Shown: positions 15,946-23,087 of the stretch, in pieces
How the letters are laid out: the number at the start of each line of letters is the position of its first letter
Numbering within the stretch: position 1 is the stretch's first letter
NCBI GenBank assembly: GCA_947589585.1
Contig: CANQCA010000006.1
Coordinates: 1 to 30,000, forward strand
Source of the DNA: an uncultured Clostridia bacterium
Lineage (GTDB): Bacteria > Bacillota > Clostridia > Christensenellales > Borkfalkiaceae
Reading direction: 5' to 3'
Length of the DNA stretch: 30,000 bases
The notes under the pieces: model-generated
Told to the model about the DNA's origin: nothing
Databases searched by the model: none
The model's input: the letters and a program-made list of their open reading frames with translations, nothing else
Position numbers and translations under genes: made by a program

Positions 15946-17703
15946 ATGAAAGTCTTCCTCAGTGAAAACAGCATGATCCCCGTGAAGCAGAACGGCGTCT
16001 GCCTCTCCCTCGAGGACGTGAACTACGCCTTCGACGGCGGCCTGTATGCCGAGATGCTCGAGAACCGCAATTTCGAGGCGAAGGAAGTGCGCGCAAACGG
16101 GGGCACGATCTCGCTCTCCCCGGGCGGGACGTTCGGCTGGGAGCCTTGGCCGAAGGGGGCGGACGTCGCCTTAAAACTCAAGAACGACCGCCCGCTCTTC
16201 TCCGAAAATCCCCACTATATGCGCGTCGTTGCGGGGGAAGGCGGGGCAGGCATGCGCAATCTCGCATATGGCGGCCTCTCCCTCAGGAAGAATACGGAAT
16301 ACCTCGTCAGCTTCTTCATTCGCTCCTACGACTACAAGGACGCCGCCTTCATCGGGCTGTATGCGGGCGGGCAGAGCGTGGATGTGAAGAAGGTCCGCAT
16401 CAAAAACAACGGCAAGTGGGTGCGCTATGAAGTCAAGCTCAAACCCAAGGCGGATATCGAGGGCGCCGACCTCGTTTTTACCCTGAGGAAGGCGGGCATG
16501 GTACACGCGAACGACTTCTCCATGCTCCCCGCGGACGCCATTTTGGGCGTGTTCCGCCGGGATATCGTCGACCTTCTCAAGGAGATCAAGCCCAAATATC
16601 TGCGCTTTGCGGGCGGGCATATCCCCGGCAGCTCCCTCGCGCCCTATGCGTGGAAGGATTCGCTCTTCGAACCCGAGCGGCGCCGCCAGATGTGGAACCC
16701 TTGGGCGATCGCGAATGAACCCTTCTACGGGCAGACGCTCGGCCTCGGCTTCTATGAATGCTTCCGTCTTGCCGAATATTTGGGCGCCCGCCCCGTTCCC
16801 ACCATTGCCCTGCCCGATTTGTCCCCCGCCGATGCGCAGTTCGAGGCATGTGTGCAGGATGCGGCGGACCTCATCGAGTTCGCAAACGGCGAAAAGGATA
16901 CGATGTGGGGAAGCCTGCGCGACGAGCTCGGCCATTCTTCCCCCTTCAACGTCACCCATCTCGCCCTTGAGGACGGCGTCTCGGAAGAACAGCTTTCGGC
17001 GTTTGCGCAGCGGTTCAAAAAGCTGTGCCCGGGCATCGGGCTCATCTTGCCCGGCGAGAGCGGCGATCTTTGCCGCATGCCCGTCCATGCCCCCAAAGAG
17101 GATCTTCTTTGCATGGCGAAGGGGGATCGTGTCTTTTCGAAGAAGACCTTCGTCGAACTTTCCGCCCTACCGAAAACCGCCTCGAACGGCCCCGAAACGG
17201 GCACGTGGGAAGGGGCGCTTGCGGAGGCGGCATACCTCACATCTATCGAGCATAACGCGGACATGGTACCCTCGGAGAGCTTCACACCCCTCCTTGCACG
17301 CGCTGGCCACGCCGTCCGTACGCCCGCCCTCATCTGGATGGATGCGGGCCGCGCCTTCGGGACGCCGAGCTACTATGTGCAGAAGATCTTCAGCCTGTAT
17401 ACGGGCGATCTCATCGTGCAGGCCGCCCCGGACGACGGGCGCGTCGTCGTCTCTGCCTCCGAGCGCGAGGGCTTCACCTTCGTAAAACTTGCGAATATCT
17501 CGGATGCGCCTTTGGAAGCGGAGATCGAAGGGGATTTCGAATTCGGCCAGCTCACCCGCGTCATCCGTATGGAGGGGGAACTTGCCGCCTGCAACACGTT
17601 TGCCGAACCCGAGAAGATCTGCGCCTCGGACATCGCCCCCGCCGCCCCCCGCACCGCCGCCCTTCCCCCGCACAGCTTCAGTGTGCTCGTCTTCCGCAGA
17701 TGA
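15946..17703 (+). CDS. GH51-like alpha-L-arabinofuranosidase homologue with altered catalytic motifs
   Basis: The 585-residue protein follows the long bacterial GH51 layout. The N-terminal NYAFDGGLYAEMLENRNFE (family: EDINHAADGGLYAELVQNR) is followed by a jelly-roll region, then LRFAGG (219-224; family LRYPGG) opening a (beta/alpha)8 barrel. ALAEAAYLTSIEHNADMV and GTPSYYVQKIFS are conserved before the C-terminal beta domain. There is no signal peptide, so it is cytoplasmic. The active site is odd. Where the family has WEIGNE (acid/base Glu), this protein reads LALEDG (339-344). Where it has FVGEYA (nucleophile Glu), it reads FVELSA (402-407). Either both catalytic Glu have moved or the protein is inactive on usual arabinosides. 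The start at 15946 has AAAGGAG 8 bases upstream; in-frame upstream codons fall in the repeat region. A terminator follows. Confidence 0.8.
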   Translation: MKVFLSENSMIPVKQNGVCLSLEDVNYAFDGGLYAEMLENRNFEAKEVRANGGTISLSPGGTFGWEPWPKGADVALKLKNDRPLFSENPHYMRVVAGEGGAGMRNLAYGGLSLRKNTEYLVSFFIRSYDYKDAAFIGLYAGGQSVDVKKVRIKNNGKWVRYEVKLKPKADIEGADLVFTLRKAGMVHANDFSMLPADAILGVFRRDIVDLLKEIKPKYLRFAGGHIPGSSLAPYAWKDSLFEPERRRQMWNPWAIANEPFYGQTLGLGFYECFRLAEYLGARPVPTIALPDLSPADAQFEACVQDAADLIEFANGEKDTMWGSLRDELGHSSPFNVTHLALEDGVSEEQLSAFAQRFKKLCPGIGLILPGESGDLCRMPVHAPKEDLLCMAKGDRVFSKKTFVELSALPKTASNGPETGTWEGALAEAAYLTSIEHNADMVPSESFTPLLARAGHAVRTPALIWMDAGRAFGTPSYYVQKIFSLYTGDLIVQAAPDDGRVVVSASEREGFTFVKLANISDAPLEAEIEGDFEFGQLTRVIRMEGELAACNTFAEPEKICASDIAPAAPRTAALPPHSFSVLVFRR

Positions 17704-17721
17704 AAACATCGTATTTACAGT

Positions 17722-17748
17722 CCGCCGCACCTTTTGCGGCGGTTTTTT
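17722..17748 (+). terminator. Strong rho-independent terminator of the GH51-like gene
   Basis: CCGCCGCA pairs with TGCGGCGG (8 perfect pairs, 5-base loop), followed by six T, 18 bases after the stop. Confidence 0.9.
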
Positions 17749-17778
17749 CGAAATGAAAGACGGAGTGATCGCGTTTTG

Positions 17779-17888
17779 CCCCCTCCCGAGGAGGGGGATC
17801 AAAGGGGGTGGGTATGCCTTCAAAATACGCCCCACCTCAGTCACGCTCACGCGCGACAGCTCCTCCCACGGAGGAGCCTTACATTCGT
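17779..17888. repeat. REP/MITE-like repeat bounded by two hairpins
   Basis: The element starts with CCCCCTCC/GGAGGGGG (17779-17797) and ends with GCTCCTCC/GGAGGAGC (17869-17887), both perfect 8-base stems with 3-base loops. The interior contains CCTCAGTCACG and GACAGCTCCTCC, close to the sequence at 15583-15612, so these are two copies of one dispersed family. Confidence 0.65.
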
Positions 17889-17944
17889 CGTTTTGATAGG
17901 CATTTTTTACTCCCGAAAAATTTTCCGCAGTATGCCCGTTTTGC

Positions 17945-17973
17945 TTTACAAATCGCGCGCGTTCTATTATAAT
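17945..17973 (+). promoter_or_regulatory. Promoter placing transcription start at the start codon
   Basis: TTTACA (17945-17950), a 17-base spacer and a perfect TATAAT (17968-17973). The expected transcription start, 7 bases on, is 17980-17981. The methyltransferase ATG is at 17981, so the mRNA should be leaderless. Confidence 0.7.
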
Positions 17974-17980
17974 AAAGTTT

Positions 17981-18841
17981 ATGATACGACTTGCGGACGA
18001 ATGGAAGGACTATGCCGTCGTCGCCACGGGCGACGGCTATAAGCTCGAGCGCTGGGGGGAGATCTTCCTTCTGCGCCCCGATCCGCAGGTCATCTGGAAG
18101 GCGCAGCGCGACCTGTTCGCCGATCCCCGTATCCACGCCGTCTACCACAGGAGCGAAAAGGGGGGCGGGAGCTGGGAATACAGAAAGCCCCTCCCCGAGA
18201 GCTGGAATATCACTTATAAAGAGCTCACCTTCAGGATAAAGCCGATGGGCTTCAAGCATACGGGGCTCTTCCCTGAGCAGGCAGTGAATTGGGAACGCAC
18301 TTCTTCCCTCGTGAAAAACGCCGGCCGCCTCGTCAAGGTTTTGAACCTCTTCGCCTATACGGGCGGGGCGAGCGTCGCCCTTGCAAAAGCGGGCGCAGAG
18401 GTCACCCATGTCGACGCCGCCAAGGGCATGGTGGAGCGCGCGGGCGAGAATGCGCGGCTTACGGGCATTTCATCGGGCATCCGCTATATCGTGGACGACT
18501 GCAAGAAATTCGTCCTCCGTGAACTGAGGCGGGGCAACCGCTACGACGCTGTCGTCATGGACCCTCCTTCCTACGGAAGAGGCCCCGGCGGGGAGATGTG
18601 GAAGATCGAGGACGAGCTCTTTCCCTTCGTCACGCTCTGCGCAGAGCTTCTCTCCGACGATCCGCTCTTTTTCCTCATCAACAGTTATACGACGGGTCTG
18701 CAGCCCACAGTGCTATCCAATATCCTCTCCCTCGCTTTGAAGGGAAAAAGGGGCAAGATCGAGGCGTACGAAGTGGGCCTTCCCAGCGAAGAAGGCATTC
18801 CGCTCCCGTGCGGCGCAGGAGGAATTTTTACACATGAATGA
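17981..18841 (+). CDS. Class I SAM-dependent methyltransferase, RlmI-like (COG1092-type)
   Basis: This 286-residue cytoplasmic enzyme is probably an RNA methyltransferase. The N-terminal part (YKLERWGEIFLLRPDPQVIWK) and KELTFRIKPMGFKHTGLFPEQ are typical of a well-conserved Firmicutes subgroup. The SAM-binding motif NLFAYTGGASVALAKAGA starts at 122, with HVDAAKGMV as the acidic motif and MDPPSYGRG (Asp194-Pro-Pro) as the catalytic motif. Unlike true RlmI m5C enzymes, the segment after it reads INSYTTGL with no nucleophilic Cys, and no N-terminal PUA domain is present. The target is therefore uncertain and m5C formation is unlikely. The start has no ribosome site and lies where transcription should begin. 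Its last 8 bases overlap the next gene. Confidence 0.88.
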   Translation: MIRLADEWKDYAVVATGDGYKLERWGEIFLLRPDPQVIWKAQRDLFADPRIHAVYHRSEKGGGSWEYRKPLPESWNITYKELTFRIKPMGFKHTGLFPEQAVNWERTSSLVKNAGRLVKVLNLFAYTGGASVALAKAGAEVTHVDAAKGMVERAGENARLTGISSGIRYIVDDCKKFVLRELRRGNRYDAVVMDPPSYGRGPGGEMWKIEDELFPFVTLCAELLSDDPLFFLINSYTTGLQPTVLSNILSLALKGKRGKIEAYEVGLPSEEGIPLPCGAGGIFTHE

Positions 18842-19532
18842 ACCCACCATCCTCTACGAAGACAATCATATCATCGTCGCCTTAAAGCCGCAGAACGTCG
18901 CATCCTGCCCCGATGAGAGCGGGGATGAGAACATGCTCGACCTTCTCAAAGCGTATATCCGCGAGAAGTACGAGAAGAAGGGCAACGTCTTTTTGGGGCT
19001 CGTGCACAGGCTCGACCGTCCTACGGGCGGGGTGATGGTCTTTGCGAAGACGAGCAAGGCCGCCGCCCGCCTTTCCGCCCAGATGAAGACGGGAGATTTC
19101 GAGAAGCGTTATCTCGCCGTGACCGTCGGCGCCCCCAACGAGGAGCGCGGAAGACTTGTCGGCTATCTCAAAAAGAACACCGTCAACAACACCGTCTACC
19201 TCTCCACGCAGGGCACGGACGGCGCCAAGCTCGCCATGCTTGACTACCGTGTACTCGCCGCGAGGGCCGGGCTCGCCCTCATCGAGATCGAACTTCACAC
19301 GGGCAGGAGCCACCAGATCCGCGTGCAGATGGCGGGTATTTCCCACCCCGTCCTGGGAGATCTCAAATACGGCGGGGAGAAGGCGCAGAAGGGCAAGCTC
19401 GCCCTATGGGCATATTCTCTCTCCTTCACCCATCCCGTGCGGGGGGAGAGGATGCGCTTCATCGCGCCACCGCCCGAGGGGGAGAATCCTTGGGCAAAAT
19501 TTGACGTAGAGGGAGCGATCCGTCCTGTCTGA
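18834..19532 (+). CDS. RluA-family pseudouridine synthase (no S4 domain)
   Basis: This 232-residue enzyme converts uridine to pseudouridine in RNA. The catalytic motif HRLDRPTGG contains Asp61. ILYEDNHIIVALKP at the N-terminus, EKRYLAVTVG and HTGRSHQIRVQMA are the other family blocks. The S4 RNA-binding domain found in RluB/C/D-type enzymes is absent, as in RluA and TruC-like members, so rRNA or tRNA could be the target. AGGAGG at 17-12 bases before ATG 18834 lies inside the methyltransferase gene. The 8-base overlap and shared promoter make a two-gene RNA-modification operon. No terminator follows before the next promoter. Confidence 0.9.
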   Translation: MNEPTILYEDNHIIVALKPQNVASCPDESGDENMLDLLKAYIREKYEKKGNVFLGLVHRLDRPTGGVMVFAKTSKAAARLSAQMKTGDFEKRYLAVTVGAPNEERGRLVGYLKKNTVNNTVYLSTQGTDGAKLAMLDYRVLAARAGLALIEIELHTGRSHQIRVQMAGISHPVLGDLKYGGEKAQKGKLALWAYSLSFTHPVRGERMRFIAPPPEGENPWAKFDVEGAIRPV

Positions 19533-19585
19533 AGAGGAAAAATAAGGCGAAACAGGAAAAATCTCACGAAAAAGGGCGATTGCGC

Positions 19586-19614
19586 TTGACGCGCCCCGAA
19601 AATTCGTGTAAAAT
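19586..19614 (+). promoter_or_regulatory. Promoter of the membrane-anchored surface protein
   Basis: TTGACG (19586-19591), a 17-base spacer and TAAAAT (19609-19614), each one base off consensus. Transcription is expected near 19621, about 45 bases before the start. Confidence 0.65.
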
Positions 19615-19637
19615 GAAAAACGATATTGTATTTGTAC

Positions 19638-19653
19638 GCGGGCGCACGCCCGC
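19638..19653 (+). promoter_or_regulatory. Leader hairpin abutting the ribosome site
   Basis: GCGGGC-GCAC-GCCCGC is a perfect 6-base stem with a tetraloop. It ends 2 bases before CGGAG, the ribosome site of the surface-protein gene. It could stabilise the mRNA or tune translation. Confidence 0.5.
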
Positions 19654-19665
19654 TCGGAGTCAACT

Positions 19666-22365
19666 ATGAGCAAGGCAAAAATTCGTTGGATCACAACCTT
19701 CGCACTGGCCGTATTGTGTATTTTCACGCTCGGCCTTGCGATCTCCGCCCTCTCGGTCGGCCGTACGGCTAAGGCGGCACCGGCGGTCTACAGCCCCTCC
19801 ACCATCTTTGCGAAGACGGGCGATGCGGACGTAGGCGCTTCCGTGGCCGAGGACAAAGAGGATAGCTATGTGCAGTTCAAGTTCACCGCGAACGAGGGCG
19901 ACCGCGTCGAGTACCGCCGCGATCTCGCGCTCAAATGGTTCGTCGCCGATGAGGAGAATGCACAAAAGTACGAAGCGCCCGCCGAAGGGCAGCTCGTCAA
20001 TCCCGGTAAGGCGGCCCATTTCTCGATGACGTTTGCATTCGGCGAGATCAAGTTCCAGAGCTTCGATATCACCTTCCAGAGCGCCGAAGAGAACGTCACC
20101 AAGGACGGGCAGACGAAAAACGCCCTTCATTTCGCCTACGCCGACAGTGTGCTCACCGTCGCCGTGCGCGATGCGCAGTTCAAAGAGGGCGATACGGATG
20201 CCTCCGCGAACATCCACACGATCGCAAATGCGACCGCCGACCTCAAATTCGAGCTCATCGAAAACGAGGACGTTCCCGGCGAGTTCGATGTACTCCTCAC
20301 CGAGGGCGACGGCGATGCGGCAAGCATCGGCACCTTCACCAATATCGGCGGCTACTTCATGGAATACCGCTCTACGTCGGCGACGTCGCCCCAGCTCCCC
20401 ATGCTGTTTGAGGCAACGATGCCCGAAAACATCGCAGAGGGCACCGAGCAGACGCTTCTTTTCAAAGAGCTCAACGGGCAGTCCTTCGTCCTCAACGACA
20501 GCGGTTCCGTCGTAGACAACGCGCCCGCAGTCCTCGTCATCAACGAGAAGATCTATTCCTTCCGGCTCGGCCAGCGTTTCGATCTCAGCTATGAGCTCAT
20601 CGACGTCTGCGACCAATACGTCTCCGTCACCCGCCAGTACTACATGTTGAAGTACGCTACGGCCGAAGAGGAAGAGGCGGAGGCCGCCGAAGAGACGCAG
20701 AACTACCTCAAGCCTTCCAAGGACGATTACAGCACGCTGTATCTGAACAAGACCTTCTTCATGCCCACCGAGGAAGAAGTCCTCGAAGAAGTGGAGATCG
20801 ACGGCGAAACGTTCGACCGCGCCTATGTCTCCATCCGCTTCCTGCTCGACGACGGCACAGATGAAAACGATACCTATGTCTATCTCACATGGTATGCCGA
20901 TCCCGAGGCCGATGCGGTGGATACGAAGGGCAACGAAGGCGTCGAGGCCGTCGTGGAATACAAGTGCCCCGTCTGCGGCAAGGTCATCTCCGAAGAGGAA
21001 TTCAACAATGCCGAAGCGGAAGCGACCTGCACGGGCGAAAAAACCAACCCCGACTATGATGAAACCGCGACCGAAGGCGACGCCGCCGAGAAGACGCTCC
21101 CCTGCACCGCTAAGATCTTGGAATACGAAAGGCAGGCCGTGACCAACTACTTCGATTATATCGTCGTAGACCGCAAGGTCGAAGGGCCGTTCTTCACGGG
21201 GCTCACGGCCAACAAAGATACCAAGACGAACGATGCCGACTGGACGCAAACGGTCGACCCCGAGACGGGCAAGGATGCGCTCGGGCGCTATCAGGAGCAG
21301 GTCGACGAAGCGGCCGAAAAGCTGAGCGCGGGCGACGGAGCTTACTTCTATCTTCCCTCCCTCGAGACGCTCATCGGGAGCAACTACGCCGACTATCGCA
21401 ACCTTCGCTTCAGCATCTACTACTTCAAGCCCAATGCGACGGACGGCTCCACCGCCTCCTCCGCGACCTCGCTGCGCTACAACAATCTCCGCTTCGAAGT
21501 GGACCAGGTGGGGCTCTACACCTTCCGCATCATCGCACAGGACGCTGCGGGCAACACGATGAAGTACTTCGATAAGGATCGGGATCTCGTCACGGTGACA
21601 GCTTCCAACGTGTTCGACATCGACGGCATCCCCGAATTCACCTTCGAGATCGGCTATGAGGGACCTTCCATCGAGAAACCGGGTTCGCAGACCAAGGGCT
21701 ACAACAAGCAAAACTACACCATCTCGAGCTTCGATATCGTCGCGCTCGAGGGCTACAACACCGAGTACACTCTCTACTCCTTCCAAGCAGCAGAAGAGGG
21801 GCAGAAGAGCTACTCCGCCGACGAGCTCATCGAGATCTTCGATGAGATCACCGATCTCAAGAAGGGCAACGACCTCTTCAACGAAGATAATAAGGATAAG
21901 GTCGCGGGCGGCGTGAAATTCAGCGAACTTGCAGGCCGCCTCGAGAAGGAGATCCAAAAGTACGATCCCGCCGTCTCCGAAGACGACGCCAAGTGGGACG
22001 AAACGGATAACGCCTATGAGTGGGATCCCGAATCCTCTTTGAGCTTCACCCCGCAGGAGATCGGCCTCTACGTCGTCGGCATCAAAGTGACGGACGGCAC
22101 CTATCCCGGGCTCACCTCGTATGCCTACAAGGTCATCGAGATCACCAACGAATCGGATGTCCTCTACGGCTCGAGCAACTGGATCGAGAACAACACGACG
22201 GCGATCATTCTCTTTGCCATCTCCGCTGCGCTGCTCATCGCGATCATCCTGCTCCTCGTCATCAAACCCAACGAGAAGAACCTCGAGGAAGTCGATCTCT
22301 CCGCACTCAAGGGCGCCAAGAAAAAGACGGATAAGGCTCCCCAAAAGGACGAAGAAAAGAAGTAA
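19666..22365 (+). CDS. Large exported protein with C-terminal membrane anchor and a Cys4 knuckle
   Basis: This 899-residue protein is not assignable to a named family. Residues 1-38 are a signal peptide (long hydrophobic run, cleavage probably after AKA). The ectodomain is acidic and beta-rich. Near the C-terminus, NWIENNTTAIILFAISAALL begins one transmembrane helix, followed by a Lys-rich cytoplasmic tail. The topology is type I: large outside part, short inside tail. In the middle, YKCPVCGKVIS opens a zinc-ribbon-like set of Cys434, Cys437, Cys455 and Cys480, unusual in an exported protein. Segments near residue 630 (GLYTFRIIAQDAAGN) and 800 (EIGLYVVGIKVTDG) look like cadherin/PKD-like beta-sandwich domains. 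CGGAG at 19655-19659 supports the start. It has its own promoter and terminator, so it is monocistronic. A surface or envelope role is inferred from topology only. Confidence 0.85.
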   Translation: MSKAKIRWITTFALAVLCIFTLGLAISALSVGRTAKAAPAVYSPSTIFAKTGDADVGASVAEDKEDSYVQFKFTANEGDRVEYRRDLALKWFVADEENAQKYEAPAEGQLVNPGKAAHFSMTFAFGEIKFQSFDITFQSAEENVTKDGQTKNALHFAYADSVLTVAVRDAQFKEGDTDASANIHTIANATADLKFELIENEDVPGEFDVLLTEGDGDAASIGTFTNIGGYFMEYRSTSATSPQLPMLFEATMPENIAEGTEQTLLFKELNGQSFVLNDSGSVVDNAPAVLVINEKIYSFRLGQRFDLSYELIDVCDQYVSVTRQYYMLKYATAEEEEAEAAEETQNYLKPSKDDYSTLYLNKTFFMPTEEEVLEEVEIDGETFDRAYVSIRFLLDDGTDENDTYVYLTWYADPEADAVDTKGNEGVEAVVEYKCPVCGKVISEEEFNNAEAEATCTGEKTNPDYDETATEGDAAEKTLPCTAKILEYERQAVTNYFDYIVVDRKVEGPFFTGLTANKDTKTNDADWTQTVDPETGKDALGRYQEQVDEAAEKLSAGDGAYFYLPSLETLIGSNYADYRNLRFSIYYFKPNATDGSTASSATSLRYNNLRFEVDQVGLYTFRIIAQDAAGNTMKYFDKDRDLVTVTASNVFDIDGIPEFTFEIGYEGPSIEKPGSQTKGYNKQNYTISSFDIVALEGYNTEYTLYSFQAAEEGQKSYSADELIEIFDEITDLKKGNDLFNEDNKDKVAGGVKFSELAGRLEKEIQKYDPAVSEDDAKWDETDNAYEWDPESSLSFTPQEIGLYVVGIKVTDGTYPGLTSYAYKVIEITNESDVLYGSSNWIENNTTAIILFAISAALLIAIILLLVIKPNEKNLEEVDLSALKGAKKKTDKAPQKDEEKK

Positions 22366-22397
22366 GCGCGAACCGCACAGCCATCATTTTACGCACG

Positions 22398-22429
22398 ACA
22401 GCACCGCATTTGCGGTGCTGTTTCCCTTT
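22398..22429 (+). terminator. Terminator of the membrane-anchored surface protein
   Basis: ACAGCACCGC pairs perfectly with GCGGTGCTGT around ATTT, followed by a T-rich run interrupted by CCC. Confidence 0.75.
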
Positions 22430-22462
22430 GTGAAAAAATTTTATCATACCCTCTCAAATCAG

Positions 22463-22492
22463 TTGACAAAGAAGGGAAGTGGGTGCTATGAT
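22463..22492 (+). promoter_or_regulatory. Promoter of the lipoprotein gene
   Basis: TTGACA (22463-22468), an 18-base spacer and TATGAT (22487-22492). An AT-rich leader of about 80 bases follows, containing CGTATAAATT and AATTTATGCG, which can pair with one G-U. Confidence 0.7.
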
Positions 22493-22580
22493 AACTTAAA
22501 TTTTTATTGATTTTATCGTATAAATTACTGCTATCACCTAATTTATGCGGATAATCAGAAAAATATAAAAGGAGACAGCT

Positions 22581-23087
22581 ATGAAACACACCAAAAAAGC
22601 ACGCTTCGGCCTTCTTTTGGGGCTCGTATGCGTTTTCGCGGCATTCGGCCTGCTCTCCGCCTGCGGGATCAACAGGGCCCCCACGCTTACGCTCGATGCG
22701 CAAAGCGGCGGCACGCTTCCCGTGGCAGAGTACGCCGTGGCAGAGGGGGAGGATCTCTACAAATTCCTCGCCGATAAGAGGCCTCAACCCGAATCGGGCC
22801 TCACCTTCGCAGGGTGGTATTCAAACGGCGATCTCGTCGAAAACGGCGATACCATGCCCGCGACCGACCTCACGCTGACGGCGAAATATTATGCGGACTA
22901 CACCCTCTCCGTCTACAAGGAAGGGGAAGCAGGAAAACGACTATTCCGCCGCGGCCGAAAGCATCAAAAAGCAGGGCATCTACGGGGAGAAATTGACGCT
23001 CGCGGACGTATATTCCGCCCCCGCGGGCTATGCAGTGGATGCGGCGCGCACGAAGGCAGATCTCACCGACGCCCTCGGCAAGAATGA
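22581..23087 (+). CDS. Large surface lipoprotein, 5' fragment before a frameshift
   Basis: The N-terminus is a clear lipoprotein signal: MKHTKKARFG, a hydrophobic core, then lipobox LSAC with Cys28 as the lipidation site. AAAAGGAG lies 8-9 bases before the ATG. The next 75 residues are a Listeria-Bacteroides (Flg_new) repeat (LTFAGWYSNGDLV, then DLTLTAKY). Coding quality continues to SVYKEG near 22925, after which this frame becomes Arg/Gly-rich nonsense and stops at 23087. The +1 frame carries on sensibly (QENDYSAAAESIKKQG). Removing one G from the GGGG at 22923-22926 joins both parts into one protein of about 1334 residues. The break may be a real mutation, a phase-variable tract or a sequencing error. 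Real coding in this frame ends at the G run. Confidence 0.8.
   Translation: MKHTKKARFGLLLGLVCVFAAFGLLSACGINRAPTLTLDAQSGGTLPVAEYAVAEGEDLYKFLADKRPQPESGLTFAGWYSNGDLVENGDTMPATDLTLTAKYYADYTLSVYKEGEAGKRLFRRGRKHQKAGHLRGEIDARGRIFRPRGLCSGCGAHEGRSHRRPRQE

Noticed and set aside
19660..22344. An 894-residue minus-strand ORF opposite the membrane-anchored surface gene
   Set aside because: It mirrors the + gene almost exactly, a result of GC-rich codon use. It has no ribosome site or recognisable domain, whereas the + frame has a promoter, ribosome site, signal peptide and anchor.
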